Source of the DNA: Gigantopelta aegis
Taxonomy: Eukaryota > Mollusca > Gastropoda > Neomphalida > Peltospiridae
DNA length: 64,000 nt
Direction of reading: 5' to 3'
Assembly: GCF_016097555.1 (NCBI RefSeq)
Contig: NC_054702.1
Span: 91,849,798-91,913,797 of the forward strand
Shown piece by piece: positions 1 to 14,500 of the stretch. Within the stretch, counting starts at the first letter, position 1. Each line of letters starts with the position of its first letter. The position numbers and the translations under genes were made by a program. The notes below the pieces were generated by a model. It did no database searches. It saw nothing but the letters and a program-made list of their open reading frames with translations, and was not told the DNA's origin.

Positions 1-88
1 TGTTTAGCAACTTTATTATTAATCATCGGCTATTAGATGTCAAACATTTGCTTATCATTGTAACAGTCTTAGAGCCAGTACTCCACAT
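1..88 (-). repeat. tRNA-derived SINE, 3' fragment
   Basis: Contains the family's 3' module: an AATCATCGGC-type stretch, the ATGTCAAACATTTG block and a TCTTAGAG block, in reverse orientation. It is cut by the window edge and meets a second SINE fragment in the opposite orientation at about 89. No coding potential. Confidence 0.7.
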
Positions 89-89
89 C

Positions 90-296
90 TGGTAAAACCA
101 AAGCCGTGGTATGTACTATCATGTCTGTAAGATGCACAATAAAAAAGATCCCTTGTCGCTAATCGAAAAGAGTTGCTAACGCAAATGCGTGGCGGCAGCG
201 GATTTACTTTCTTATTATTTGTGTTGTTCTCAACCATAATTCCAACGTCATAACCGTAATTAAAATATGTTGAGTACGTCGTTAAATAAAATATTC
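90..296 (+). repeat. tRNA-derived SINE, body and tail fragment
   Basis: Carries the GCCGTGGTATGTACTATC block, the AAAGATCCCTTG block and the tail ending in GTCGTTAAATAAAATATT. The tRNA-like head is missing. It abuts a reverse-oriented fragment, forming a tail-to-tail composite. The ORF here on the - strand is only SINE sequence. Confidence 0.75.
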
Positions 297-508
297 TTCA
301 ATTACTGGAGGAAACAAAGTAACTTTTATATGCCGTATTCAAAGAAATGCATCTATATTTAGATGTAGCCCAACTAATTATTTTATGTGAATGTGTGAGA
401 TAAGTGACGGGTTTCTCAAATGTATTGTGATGGCCAAAATACTTAGGCCGAATTTACGAACCCTGTTTTTGACTTTGTAACTACACACATTTACAATGGT
501 TAAAGAAG

Positions 509-824
509 GAAATGTTTTATTTAACGACGCCCTCAACACATTTTATTGACGGTTATATGGCGTCAGACATATGGTTAAGGACCACACATATATTGAGAGA
601 AGAAACCCGCTATTGCCACTTCATGGGTGCTCTTTTTAATTAGCAGCAAGGGATCTTTTATATGCGACATCCCACATACAGGGTAGTACATACCACGGCT
701 TTGATATACCAGTCGTGATGCACTGGCTGGAACGAGAAATAGCCCAATGGGCCCACCGACAGGAATCGATCCCTGACCGACAGCGCTTCGAGCGAGCGCT
801 TTACCACTGGGATACGCCCCGCCC
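509..824 (-). repeat. Full-length tRNA-derived SINE
   Basis: A nearly complete copy of the main SINE family in reverse orientation. Read on the - strand it starts with a tRNA-like head (A-box region CCCAGTGGTAAAGCGCTCGC, then a B-box-like GATCGATTCC). The body holds CACTGGCTGG / TCCCTTGCTGC blocks and the tail ends in CGTCGTTAAATAAAACATT. Such SINEs are transcribed by RNA polymerase III and mobilised by a partner LINE (known of the class). It is the best reference copy in the window. Confidence 0.85.
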
Positions 825-1320
825 CTTACAATGGTTAAACACCTGCGTTTAAGAAAAACAGGTTTCGTAAATTCGGCTCTTACTTTTTTAAAAATACTTT
901 AATATGTACAAAATGTATATAAATTTTAAAAAGGTGTTTGTGTCTCCCATTTTTCAACATATAGCCCATTTTCTATCAGTGGGAGGCCCCCCAGAACCCT
1001 TATTGACTGCAGTTGCATTCGGCCAACATATTGTAAATATTCAATTTCATAGCGCCATACTCAAAAATTTCTTTCTGGCAGAAACGCTGATATGATAAAA
1101 ATATTAAACTTGTAGAACGCTCAAATGAGGTGCAATAGGAGTCTCAGTTCTGATCGATCGATCGTCCTCGATGGTCCGGAGTGTTCTCCTTTGACCAAAA
1201 TGTAATATCAACATAAGCATAATAATTAATACCATATGCTACACACCAAACAGTCGCAGTTTAACTGCTCAGGTGTTATACGTTAATTTAAAAATAAAAT
1301 CCCAATTTTTATTAAAGTTA
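825..1320. other. Intergenic stretch, no gene seen
   Basis: AT-rich sequence. The only ORF (63 codons on +) has no recognisable motif and is not supported. No repeat family was recognised. Confidence 0.5.
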
Positions 1321-1500
1321 AAGTTTTTTTGTTTAACGACACCACTAGAACATGTATACTGATTTATTAATCGTCGGATATTGGATGTCAAACATTTGGA
1401 ATTTCGACATAAAATCTGAGAGAGGAAACTCGCTACATTTGTTCATTAGTAGCACCATCGTGGTGCACTGGCGGGAACGAGATTATGCATAAAGAGGGGA
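1321..1500 (-). repeat. Truncated tRNA-derived SINE
   Basis: Reverse-oriented fragment with the TGTTTAACGACACCAC terminus, the TTGGATGTCAAACATTTGG block, GAGAGGAAAC and GTGGTGCACTGGCGGGAACG. It lacks the tRNA-like head and has internal deletions. Confidence 0.75.
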
Positions 1501-2337
1501 CCTCACCCTAACCCCAAACCGGGAGTGGGGTGGGGTAACAGTAGGATATTTTATCTATACACCGGTTAGCAGTTTTAATATGGGCGTGCCTACGATTTTG
1601 TTTTAACTGAAAATACATGTAACACTATTTCATCAAGATTAACCTCGAGTGCAAGCGCAAGCTAGTCAGCTCAGCTGTAATTACCATCAAAAATAAAAAC
1701 CTAAACAAATAGCCTATAGAACGTGCAACGCATGTTGCACGGATTCTATTGTCTAATGTGTCCACTGACGGAGACGATTTGAATATCAGCATTCTTAGAG
1801 ATGATTAAAGTTGTGTGGAATGTTTTGACAATTACGTTGTCGGCGAATTAATTTTAAAAGCTGAACATTTTCGCATGAATTATGCAGGGGCATGTGAAGG
1901 ATGCAGGTATGATACATGAAACAATAAAAATATTATTGAAATTTTTATCTCTATTTTGTTTAAATACGTGTTTAGAAAAAAACCTAATGAAATAGCTGAG
2001 CCCAGTTTGGTTTTAACAGCTTTAAATGTTTTTAAAATAGACTAAATGATAGAACAGTTGTGACCCTATTTTGTTAAAAGGGATTCCAAAAGTAGGGCCT
2101 ATACCTTTTAAGTCTTAACATTGGCTTCCGTTATGTTAATTCCTAAACATGTTTTTGTTTGTTAACAAATAAAAATGTAACAGATTTTGTGTGTGTTATT
2201 ATTATTTTTACAATTTTCTACACTAGATTACATGAATTAAAACTCAAAACAATTCATCTCAACTGCTTTCGTTCGATTCCGAGTTCGACAACTTTTCTAA
2301 TTCACATTTTATATTGAGGACACATGGGCGACCTCTT
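1501..2337. other. Upstream flank of the hnRNP U-like gene
   Basis: No ORF or repeat was recognised. The last 150 bases are the presumed core promoter and 5' UTR of the hnRNP U-like gene. There is no clear TATA box, which is common for housekeeping genes (inference). Confidence 0.4.
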
Positions 2338-2349
2338 GCCGCCATTTTG
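2338..2349 (+). promoter_or_regulatory. YY1-type motif in the presumed promoter/5' UTR
   Basis: GCCGCCATTTTG is the reverse complement of the classic YY1 core CAAAATGGCGGC. It lies about 100 bp before the start codon. In animals this motif is concentrated just downstream of transcription starts of housekeeping and RNA-binding-protein genes (established). Its use here is inferred. Confidence 0.5.
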
Positions 2350-2404
2350 AAAAAAGTAAACCAGTCCATATTTTGTTAGCGAAGATTTCATAGTCGTTTA
2401 TCGA

Positions 2405-2416
2405 ATGAAACGTTGA
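2405..2416 (+). other. Possible minimal upstream ORF (ATG, 2 codons, stop)
   Basis: ATG AAA CGT TGA ends 32 bases before the main start codon. If the transcript starts upstream of 2405, this three-codon uORF could moderate initiation. The transcription start is not known. Confidence 0.3.
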
Positions 2417-2448
2417 AGTTGGTCAGTTCTAGTTATAAAACACCAGTC

Positions 2449-2584
2449 ATGAGTGACATGGAACGTCTGAACAAGATGAAAGTAACAGAGTTGCGCGATG
2501 AACTAAAGAAAAAAGGTCTCGAAACAAAAGGCAACAAGTCTGTGTTGGTGAAGCGGCTGCATGACGCCATTGCAGGCGATTCGG
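2449..2584 (+). CDS. HNRNPUL1: hnRNP U-like exon 1 (SAP domain)
   Basis: Encodes residues 1-45, starting [19 protein letters not shown], a SAP motif for scaffold/chromatin DNA. The donor is TCGG|GTGTTG. The exon ends one base into a codon that is completed by AA of exon 2. Confidence 0.88.
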
Positions 2585-5500
2585 GTGTTGGCAAGTATTC
2601 GTGTTTGTATAAGCTTTAGCTGTCTCGACCATTAATGCATTTGAATACAGATAATGAAAAACAAATAAAATACATGATTCGAACTATTGATTATGATTGT
2701 GGCTTTTTGTGATTAGGTAGTAAGATTATATTTTTTAAAAACAAAGCAAAAAAAAAAAAAAAGAAGCAAGGCAAGAGGCTTTTTGTTGGCAAAATGGTAA
2801 GACCACATACAGAAGTGCATAAATTAATTCAAATGCATGCGTTTTTGGTGATTAATAATAAAAGGGCGAAGAGGTATTTGTAATATTTAAAAAAAATTGC
2901 TCTGCATGTCTGAAAATTTACTAAAACAAAAGTATTCAGTGTGAGTCCTGGCATTTTTAGTGACCAGTAAGCCAAAAGATAATTTTTTACCTAGTTTTCA
3001 ACTGCAAATCCGATAACCAATACGTTAAATTATTCTATTTTACTAGTATACAAGTGCTACGCACCTATAAAAGGTTGATACGTTGAATAGAATAGTACAG
3101 GGTACTAGTACCATTGAAACATGCCAACTATTACATTTTGCAGAACGGGATTCCTAATGAACACAATTTGTCTCAAATGCCAAGTGATGTCCTATATTTT
3201 TGCAGACAAATAATTTATGTCCTGAACAGAGGAGCTGGCACCTGTGCCCATGACATGCTTGCGCTACAACAGCTTGCTCTGAATGTGCACTAAAACTCTG
3301 ACCTGACTTTTTAAATTTTTCATTATAAAATGTTAACATTATCAGCAATGGAAACTAATTTGATGTGCTTGACTGTTGACCGTTTGCTTTATGCTTGCAG
3401 TGTGTTACTTAACCTTCTGACTACTGCAGGCGAGATTACTTAACCTTCTGACTACTGCAGGCGAGATATCTAGTCTGTTGTTGCGCCAGTTCACATACTG
3501 TACAGTGTTCTCGCTGGGTGAAAATTAACCTGAGTATTGCAGGCGAGATATCTCGCCCGACAAAACCTAGCTCCCCCTACGGGCGAAAGCGCCTACGACT
3601 ATGGCCCTAACCTACTTCAGGTGGCATACCCTCCACATTCTCGGTGCTCCTCAAGTTTGGTTACCATATTGTTGTCTTAGTAGACTGAGAAAAGACATAC
3701 TCCTTATTTTGCCTACAAAAAAGTGCAAAAAGGTTTATAAAAAGACTCTTTTAACTGAACCGAAGATGATATCGTTCTGACATTCACGGGCAGTTCCGGT
3801 TTTGCTGGACCGATCAAAGTTTTAGTGTTATTATTTTTAATAAAGATTTCAAGATGTTTGTAAAGTGATCTCCTAATGTCAAATACGTTTTTGTTATTTC
3901 CATCTTCATCGAATGAATCGATCGCTGTGATAAAATATCGCCAGCTGATAAAAAGTAGTTTCGTTTTTGTAAAGGCGGTGTATATATTATTTGGCACTCA
4001 AGATAAATGATTTTAATGATAAACACTACCACTTACGTTGTTTTTATAAGCGTTCATATCCCCCCAAAATGAAAAGTTTACAATATTTTATAAAGAACTG
4101 CTGAATAAACAGAATAACAATTTCTGTTACTTTCTGAAAGTAAAAATCATCGGTTACAACCAATTATATCTGGAACTGAGGACAAAATATCAAACGATAG
4201 TTGGTGGAAACAAAAGACAGAATGACCGTTCTGATCACGTGACAAATTTGTCGCCAAATAAGAGGGTTTTTTTTTCAATCGGAGATTGCTGAATCCGTAA
4301 AAAATTAAATATTTTTCATTGCTTAGGCGTATCATAAAATATTGTTTGTTTCCGGTTACCCGACCGACCCCCTAATTTGAACCTGCCGACCCTAAAACTT
4401 TTTTTGTATCTCCAAAAATTTTTTTTTTAATATAACGATTTCCACGAAAACATTCCAAAACTATCACAAGCACTAATTTGGTGTCATTTAGGGGATAACC
4501 CTACTGTGTTTTCCGATTTGAGGACGTTTATCGGTGGTTTTACTGTCGCAAATTTAGTTTTATTGGCGACCTGTTAGCCACGAAATGTTTTCTTCTAACA
4601 TTTGATTGATGGAGTTACTTCCCTTAAAATTGAAGTTCGGTAACTTTCGTGAGATATCGGGCGAAGAGTCGGAAAATTGTTTTCACGAATATATGCGATC
4701 TTTTCCGATTTACTCTACATCTAGCGTAGCGAGGTGTTCCGATTAATAATAATAATAATAACTATATTTAATGATTTACTCCAGCGACAAACTGGCCTTG
4801 TAGAAATTTAGTGACCTTCTGATAAACTAGAGGAGGGAATGTTTACCGATACTGATGAGTTTACTGCCAAATCAAATGATTAAATATGTCAGTAAGATCT
4901 CGATGTGTTTCGTTATTTTTTGTAAGTGGTCAGTGGGAACTTCGCGGGTTTCCTCTAAAAACAGTGTCAGAATGACCATGTGTTTGACGTCCAATAGCCG
5001 ATGATATTAAAGATAAAAATCAATGTGCTCTAGTGGCGTCGTTAAATGAAACAAACTTTACTTTTCAACATTCGTTTGAGCATCCTGAGCATTTGTACTG
5101 CATTTCTATTCATTGGACCAATTGATTGCTTCAAACCAAGTGTGTACTTTAATACTGGATGCATACAGAATAAAACTAACATTGCAAATGATAAAATTGG
5201 TAAGTCTACCATTTCTTAGATACACTAGGAAAGATAATATTCATAAAATTTTTTTTAAATGTTATTGTTGGACAGATAAATATAGAACCCTTCTTTTCAG
5301 TTTTCATAAAAAGAAATTGTTATAACTTATTTACTGGTAGTTTCTATCCAATTAAGGTTCAACCAAGTCTGTCCTGGACCAGTACAGAAGTTAGTGTTAG
5401 TTACGTGTTAGTATGAGAGTAAACCTTCTGCCTATTATTAAACAGCAAGGGGTCTTTTGTATGTACTCTCCCACAGATAGGTTAGCACCATGTTGCCCTC

Positions 5501-8500
5501 AAAATCAAAATGCCTTTGCTTTTATAAATGTATACGTTGCCCATGTAAAAGAAGCCTTTAAACACACCTATGTGGATAGTACTACATATTTCCTTTTTTT
5601 AATTAAGATATGAAATAGATATAGAAAATAAAATGGCCATACGGTTTGTTCTTTTGAAAATTGTATAATGGGGGAAAAAAAACCTTATATTTAAAACTGC
5701 ACATAAAATATGCCCCCAAAACGTCACTTTTCCATGCCTTACTTCATTTCTAGGGAAAACACTGTGATGAATGGTATTGTTGGTTTGCATAATGCAGTTC
5801 TATACATGCAGAGGTTATTTTGGATACCGTTGGTCAACACCTTTATTTAATAACCATAAATAAAATTATTTTCCAAAATAAAATGTTTTTCCTACCTACC
5901 TACCCTATATTTTTCCAGCATGTAATAGGAAACAAGTAATATTTTTGTTTGGCCTTACATAAAATATAACTTTTATTGTGTCTGTCAAATATACAAATGG
6001 ATACAGATATTGGAAAAAATAGAGGCTGTTAAAAATACTGTTAAATTACGTTACGGTAAATGTTTTGTCAATTGCTTTTTCGTTCACAACACGGCTTGTT
6101 TTTTTCGATGTCCAGTGTGCAGATTGATAGTTGTTTTTTGTTTGGGGAAAATGTGCATTTGGAAATAATGGAGATAGGTACTGGAAAATAAAGAGGGGCG
6201 CTTAAAAATAAAGTAGTAAAGGAAAATGGAATTGCGGGGCGGGGCGCCCCGCTTAAATGGAGCAGCGAGAACACTGCTGTATATAGTGATTCCCGAATTC
6301 ATATTTCCCGCCGTTTTGCACACAGCACTCAACGGAAACCGATACACAACACCAGAAATAGATTTCTTGAGAAGATGGTGGTTTTTGTTTGTTTTTCAGT
6401 GGAAAATACCTCAGAATTTTTAGTTTAAAAAGTGGTTTTTTGACAAGTATTTTCGCTTGACAGTCAATTTCAGGGATCGATAGCTGATTGTGACGGCTAA
6501 TTTGATAATAAATTTGATTGTTTTACCGACAAAGGAAATTGCCAAATATTCAGATATGGATCGTAGTTTGTTTTTATTGGAAATAATTGACTTAAATACT
6601 GGACAGCTGGCCACAAATGCCTGTAAATAAACAAAACACAACTTTTTAGATTTTTTGCCTTATTTTAATCAATATTAACTGATCTAAAATATGAAAATTA
6701 GAATAACTCCTGAAAATAGTTAATACATGTGAGTAAAAATTATAAACTTGCACCCACTCAGTGTTATTTGTCAAAAAATAATACAGTAGTCTAAAGGTTT
6801 AAATAACAAATCATTGAGTACAGCATGGCTGGATGTCTCAGATTGTTTTTGTCTGATCAGCTTAGATCTGAATAACTGGTAGATAGAATCTATGCGAGTG
6901 AAATTCTGTTATGGCAATTTAAATTTGCAATATTGTTTCGTCAGAATCAAGCTGTCACTGTAACACATTTTAGCTCGGAGCTATTCGGCTGATTTGATGA
7001 TCAAGGTGTTCCACATGCTTTATTAACCTTTAGACTACTGGATTAATTTTTAACAAAAACCACGTTGAGTGGGTACAAGTTTATAATTTTTACTCACATA
7101 TATTCACTTAAATGTTTGATAAATACATGAAATAAAGTTCATATATGAATTGGTAAGTATTATTTTCGTGTCTTTTTTTGTATTTTTTATTATTTTAGAT
7201 CGGCTAATGGTGATTAAAATTAGGCAAAAAATCGAAAAAGTTGCGTTTACTTACGGGCATTTGTGGCCAGCTGTCCAGTATTTATGTCCATTATTCCCGA
7301 TAACAGTGGTTTTCTGACCAGCAAATTTTTTTTTAAACCCGAACACGATTCATATTGCAATATTTTGGTAATTTTCGTTGTTGGTAAAACGATCAAATTT
7401 ATTATCAAATTAGCTGTTACAATCAGCTATCGATCCCTGAAAATTACCGCGACGTGCCGCCATTATTGTCAAGCGAAAATACTTGCCGAAAACCACTTTT
7501 TGAACACAAAATTTCATGGTATTTTTAATTGAAAAAATCAAAACAAAAACCACCATTTTGAAAAAAAATCTTTTTTCTTTAATTATATTTCCGTTTCCGG
7601 TGAGTGTCGTGTGCAAAACGGCGGGAAATATGAATTGGGGAATGCACTGTATAGTGTACAGTATATCGACTGACGTGACGTCGGGCGAGATATCTCGCCT
7701 GCAGTAGTCAGAAGGTTAACCACAATCGGAAAGCCCCGAGACACACCAGGGTTTTACGATTGTAAATGAGCTCTCACAAAGCCTTAGACCAATAGTTTCG
7801 TAGCCAGTTTATTTGCACCTAACGTTGAGCTAAATGTTACATTCCGGGAATATGTTAAATAAATTAAAAAGTGCTCAATTTTTTTTCTCTTTTACCGTAT
7901 TGTTGGTAACGATAGCATACGGTCAACAAAAATAAATAAAATATCCTAGTTTTGGTAAATGTAGACTTAAGTACACTTGTCAGAATTGTGTAACCTAAAT
8001 AAAAAACGGTTTACAAAGAAAAGTAAACCAAAAGTACTTGTAAAAAGAATTACATGTGTGTGTATGTATATATACTGAACAAAATAAGAAACTTCCGTTA
8101 ACTTTGCTTGAACATAACTTGATGAAAACAAACCGGGGGAATAATTGTTATATATGCGTTTAAAGAGTGTTCCATGATGCATCGTTTGGTGCAAAAATCA
8201 TGGCCATAGGTTAACAGAAACTGGGAGAAATTTTGACCAAGTGTGGTAGGGTTTAAAAATAAAAACACCCACTTAATAACTGGTATGACCACCTCTTGAA
8301 TTGACCACTGCAGTGCATCGCAGGCTCATAGAATTGACTAAAGTGTTGATTTCTGCCTGTGGAATATTGTTCCATTCCTGAATGAGCGCTTGACGAAGTT
8401 TGTTGACGTTAGCGGGTGGGTTGGGACGACGCCTCAATCGTTTGTCCAGACTATCCCAGGCATGCTCGATGCGGTTGAGATCAGGACTTTTAGCGGGCCA

Positions 8501-11500
8501 GTCATCAATGTTATTTGTCCTAAGAAAATTTACAGTGTCTCTAGCTGTGTGAGAGGTGGCATTATCATGCTGAAAAATCAAGATGTTGGCGTTGTTATGG
8601 AACAGAGGAATGATGTGATGAGCGCCCAGACCATGACAGAAACCCCACCCCCGAAACGATCTCGTTCAAGAACACAACAGTCAGCATAGCGTTCATTTCT
8701 CCAATGGTAGACGCGCACCCTGCCATCACCACGTTGTAAAGAAAATCGGGATTCATCCGAAAAAACGGTATTCCAGCGTCGCCGTATCCAACGAGTGTGT
8801 ACACGTGCCCAATTAAGACGATGACGTTGCGTTAAAAGGCATCCGACGTAAGGACGTCGTGCATGTAAACCGTTCTCACGCAGACGATTACAAACAGTTT
8901 GCCCACTGATTCGGTTATTGTGAAGCCCAGGTGTGTTAGCAGCAGTAGCAGTGGCAGTTAGAAATTGATTGCGCAAATGCGTGTTCATGATATAGCGGTC
9001 TTGACCACGTGTTGTAACACGCGGACATCCACGAGGTGGCAAGTCGTTGGTGCTTCCTGTCGTTCAAAATCTTACGCGAAGATTTCCTATCGCTCGACTA
9101 GAACTCCCCGACATGCCTTGCAACGTCTTCTGTCGACATGCCAGCATCAAGCATGCCAATCACCCGTTCGCGTAAATTATTGGGTATTCTTGGCATACTA
9201 AAAATGCTACAATGTAAAAAAACGTTAATTTTTTTACAAATTTTGAAGCGTTTTCGTTCACTTGACAACAATGTCAGTAAGACAAGTAAAACAAATTGAC
9301 CGAATATTACACGGGACATGTCGAACCATGCATGCATGTGCAAATTGAATTTCACGTTGTCGACGATTGGCAGTGAAAAAATAATCGATAAAATTCATGA
9401 ATCGTGATAATACAGCTCAAGGCTAATACTACCTATATAATTTCATTACACAATGAATTCTTTAACACAACAAATACTATATGTACAAATCAGAAGTTTA
9501 TTTTTTTGTTCAGTATATATATATATTTATATTTATATTTATATTTATATTTATTTAAATAAACACACATTCACACTAATACATGTACTTGATGTTGCCT
9601 GGCAAGTAACCATCTTGAGTTGGCTAGTGGTTTTTTTCTTTAACTAGCTAGTTGGTGAGTAAATATAAAGAAGTGTTTGGGATTGAGTATGTTTTTTGTT
9701 GTTTTTGACTTTTTTCACTCTCAGTCTGATATTGTATGGGAACTTTTTACTAGCCAGACTCTTCACTTGCATTGGGCTACCATACTGTAGAATCTGTGTA
9801 CACTTGATACAATGGCAGCAAACTCAGGAAAGTCCCTTTAATCTGACACGGCTTGAAATTCATTTTCACGATTGGGAAGCAATCTTTGCTTTTTAAATTT
9901 GAATGCTTTCTGTCAATTTCGAGCCTTGTCCGATATTAACTCATTTGAAATACCTGGGCCAATTACATATACCATTTCATTCATGCTAAATTTTAAGTGT
10001 TTGATCCGATAACTTTTCTTGGATTCAACTCCAAAAGTTGAAATATGGTAACGGCTACACATAAATTTGTACCTCCTAGATCAAACCAAAAACATTTTTT
10101 TTTTTTTTTTGAGGTTTTATTGTAAATATTTTTATTACAAATATAAGTGAATGGATTTTGTTTGATAATAAAAATGATAGTAAAAAAAATCCCTGTTTTT
10201 CTTATTTTTTCAGTAGATAAATATATACTGTAGATATTGTGATGTGATTGGAGTTCCTAAAATTATTTTGTAAATTTTAGAACCATCAACAGATGCTCCA
10301 GCTGTTGGCGCGGATGAGAGTTATGGAGAAGACTCGCAAGATGACAGTCAGATAGATCAAGACTTGTCACAATCGGAACCTATGCAGGAAGAGCCTGAGG
10401 TCAAGGAGGAAAGTGAGCCCGCCACAAATAGCATGGTAATTATTAGAAAAATAAGTTTTAAAGGTTGAAGGGTTCATCAAATTCTCTAGCCCTTGCTTGT
10501 GGCTAGTGAATTGTTGGTTTGGGTTAGTGGAAATTATCTCTGGGCACAATATTTCACGAGAACCATTCTGTTCGCACGTTGGTTATGCAACTTTAAAATC
10601 ACGAGAACACCATCTATCGGTTACGTGGTGAACAATTACATTTTTACATTAAAAGTACCATATGTCATAATCAGTAATGAAAATTAAAATCAGTTCATTT
10701 TTAAATACATTTGAACCATCAATATAGCACAGAACCGTAGTTCAGGTGTTAGGATTAGGTACGCCTAACTCATTGGTTATGAGAACTATATTCACGTAAC
10801 TGAACAATCGGTTACCTAAGTAAAACTCAAGTGAACTGACTTTCAGTTACCTAAGATTTTGAAATGTTATATGGGAGCTAGTGATATTGACACTGGGGAT
10901 CGCTACACAATTTTAAATAATTAACCTTCTGGTTACTGCAGGTGAGATATCTTGCCAGACGTCACGCCAGTTGACATACTGTACACTGTATACAATGCAT
11001 TCCCCAATTCATATTTCCCGCCGTTTTGCATATGACACTCACCGGAAGCGATTTATTAACAGAAAATGAAAAACAACTGCTTCCTGTGTCTAGATTAAGT
11101 TTTTCAAAGGAAAATAACTTGGGATTTTGAGTTAAAAAAGTGATTTTCTGCAAGTATAATGCTTGTCGACAATGGCGGAATGTCACATCCATTTTCAGGG
11201 ATCGATAACGGACTGTGACAGCTAATTTGATAATTTTACCAACAAAGAAAATCACCATATATTGGGATATGAATCATTTTTAATTTTTTTTTTTTTTATT
11301 CTGGTCGGAAAGCCACTGTTACTGGGAATACTGGACAGCTGGCCACAAATGCCCAGAAGTAAATGCAATTTTTTGCCTAATTTTAATCAACAATAATTGA
11401 TATAAAATTCATAAAAATTAGAAAAATACACGGAAATAATACTTATCGATTCAAATATGAACTTTATTTTAGGTATTTATTTTTAATTGACTAGAAATGT

Positions 11501-14500
11501 CGCTAATCGTAATTTATATATATTTTTTTTTTCGCTGAGTTTTTGAAAATATAAACTAAGCACAAGCACATAATTTATAATATTCGGTTATTTAAATTTA
11601 ATTTTTTTTTCTTCTAAAAAGGCATGAGTTCGACCCGTACCCCCCTTTCAATGGTTAGGGTAGTTTTAGGTATAGGGTTAGGGTTAGTCTTTAGAACCGT
11701 TGATATAGAGGGGTACAGGTTGAACTTTTCCCCCAAAAAAATTGGCAAAGTAAAAAAAAAAACCCAACCCACCGCCTAAAACAGTTTGCATACATTGATG
11801 ATCTGGAATTGCAATTGAATTCATCCTGATCAGAACTTAAGATATTGGTATTCATTTAAAATTCCTGATATTAACTTGTTTACTTTTTCCATTTTTGTTT
11901 AATGATTATTCTGACTTGACAAGTATTGTTAATTCGTATATGTTGATTATTTTGACTGACAAAGTATTATTGATAAGTTTGTTGATTATTTTAACTGAAC
12001 AAGTATTATTGATATGTTTGTAGCCAACAGAAGCAAAACCTGCTGTGAAAACAGAAGAGAAAGCATTGAAAATGGAACAGGAAGAATTGAAAATCGAAGA
12101 GGAATTACTGAAAACTGAAGAGGAGTTATTGAAAACTGAAGAAGAGTTATTAAAACCCGATGAACCAGTAGTGAAAAAGGAAGAACAAATGGTGGTTCAG
12201 GAAGGCCATCAGGAAAATGGGGATGAGGCACCTGCAGCTGATGATGTGGGTGAGGAGTATCAAACGATAGACGAAACTGGAGATACAGAGGAAAAAGGTG
12301 TTTAATAAGTATTTATAGGTTAATTTGTTCATTGACAACACTGGAAATACAGGCTATTTTCACAAAAAGGGGATGATAATGTACACACATTGAAGCTGCA
12401 ATATTTCCCATGAAACGGCATGTAATGTAAATAAGCAAGGATACACATAAAAAGCATCATCACTTGATTGGTCATCCAGATGCGTTAGAAAAGCTTGTGG
12501 TTAAAATTATATATCCAAAATGTCAACTCTGTTATTGTACATGTGTTATCATTTTGTAATATGTTTGCCATTTAAACTGCAAAATGTAAGTAAACCACTC
12601 AAAATATGTTTCTTAAATTTCAATTGAAAATATTACTATTAAACTACACTGCATACAACTTTTAAGTTGCACTTTTTGATTTTTCATTTTATTGTGTTTA
12701 CTGTTACATTATCTATTTTGAAAAAAGGACAAACAATTTGATTAGTATGAAAGTTATCCACCAGATGGCACTGTCACATCTAGGTCAACGTGTCCAGTAC
12801 ATTAATACTAGCTGGGTATCTTTATAAGTATGTGTTGCATTAAAAAAAAAAAAGTGAGGCATGGGGGGAAATTTATATAATTTTATTTTAACTGATCCAA
12901 ATAACTGTCATTTTCTTTTTTAAACATTTATGTGTGACCCGGTACATATTGTCCATAATGCGTAGCTTTCCATTTGCCTTCATAATAATAATAAAATCTT
13001 TTGTCTTGTAGATGATGACAAAAAACACAGTCAGAAGAGAAAGCGATCTCGATCCCGATCACGTGAAAGGAGGCGATCGCGTGACCGGGAAAGGCATCGA
13101 TCGCGTTCCAGATCTCGGGAACGAAACAGGTATGAGTTGTTCTTAATCTTGGAGGCCACGAGTGTTTTACTTGTGTCATATATATATATATATATATATA
13201 CTAAAAAGAATTTAAGGGTCAGACAATATTTTCGACATTATTTTCTGAATGTCAATTATATTAGCTAGACCATAATGTCACGCATGGTATTGTTCCATTT
13301 TGATGAAAGTGGGTCTAAGCAACCCATAAATGAATTAAAATCCACTGTCATTGACACTGTCGACTAGTTCTAATGGCGAAAACATGCTTACATTTGCACG
13401 TAAATTAGGGCGAAAGCGAAAGGTCTGCTAAGTGCCCATAACTTGCTTTTTCACAAAGCGCTTCATTTTCACGCTTTGCACGTGTATTCCATGTTCCCAA
13501 TGCTGAATTTCTGTATAATTGAGCTTGCATTCGTGTACGGTGCACACTCCAAATTCGACAATGGTACGACTTAAACTGACTATCGAAGATCGAGGAAGGG
13601 CTGTTGCTTGGCTTCAGGATGGCAATATGCAAAGAAATGTTGCTCCGAGACTTGGTGTCAGTCAGAGTGTCGTTGGCCGACTGTGGCAACGGTACCAAGC
13701 AACGAATTCTGTTCGAAATCGTCCACGTTCGGGAAGACCCCGAAGCACTACAAATAGAGAGGACCGCTACATCACCAATATGGCTCTACGTCAACGCACA
13801 ACCACTGCACGCCGATTACGTGACAATCCGCGGACCGACTGGAACTCGAGTGTCTGATCAAACCATACGCAATCGTCTGAGAGCCAATAATCTAAGCTGC
13901 CGTCGCCAGGCTGTTCGACCACCACTCCTACCACGTCACAGAACGGCCAGACGTCACTGGTGCACGCTTCATCTGTGGTGGCAACGTGTTCAGTGGGGTC
14001 GAGTGATATTCACTGATGAGTCCAGGTTTAGTCTCCAGTTCAACGACGGTCGGGTTCGTGTCTACAGACGTCCTGGGGAGCGCTTCGCTGACGTTAACGT
14101 TAGACAACGTCACCGGTTCGGTGGTGGCAGCGTCATGGTGTGGGGCGGCATCTCTATCCACCACAGGACCTCCCCTCTATGTGGTGGATGGCAATCTGAA
14201 TGGAATCCGCTATCTGAATGAGATTATCCGGCCGTTGGTTCTCCCAGGCCTTCAGCAGATTGGCGGCGGGGCAGTTCTGCAGGATGACAATGCCAGACCC
14301 CACCGTGCCAGGGTGGTAACGGACTTTCTCAGACAACAAGGTATCGCCAGGATGGATTGGCCAGCATATTCGCCTGACTTGGCCCCAATAGAGACTCCTG
14401 GGACGAATTAGGCAGGAGAGTTCGGGATAACCATGCCCCTCCGGCCAACCTTCATGATCTGGGTCAACTTCTTATGGCAGAGTGGCAGGCCATTCCCCAA

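Larger units (their letters stand above)
2585..10280. other. hnRNP U-like intron 1 (7.7 kb)
   Basis: The longest intron of the gene, filled with mobile DNA: piggyBac-like TTAA elements (3410, 6280, 7027), SINE fragments (4943, 5424) and a Tc1 relic (8075). No host ORF was seen. The stretches 2590-3400, 3600-4940 and 9560-10280 hold no recognised element apart from an (AAT)n microsatellite near 4745 and homopolymer runs. Confidence 0.7.

Noticed and set aside
509..824. tRNA-like head as a genuine tRNA gene
   Set aside because: Only A- and B-box-like parts match; no complete cloverleaf, and the same sequence recurs as a SINE head many times.
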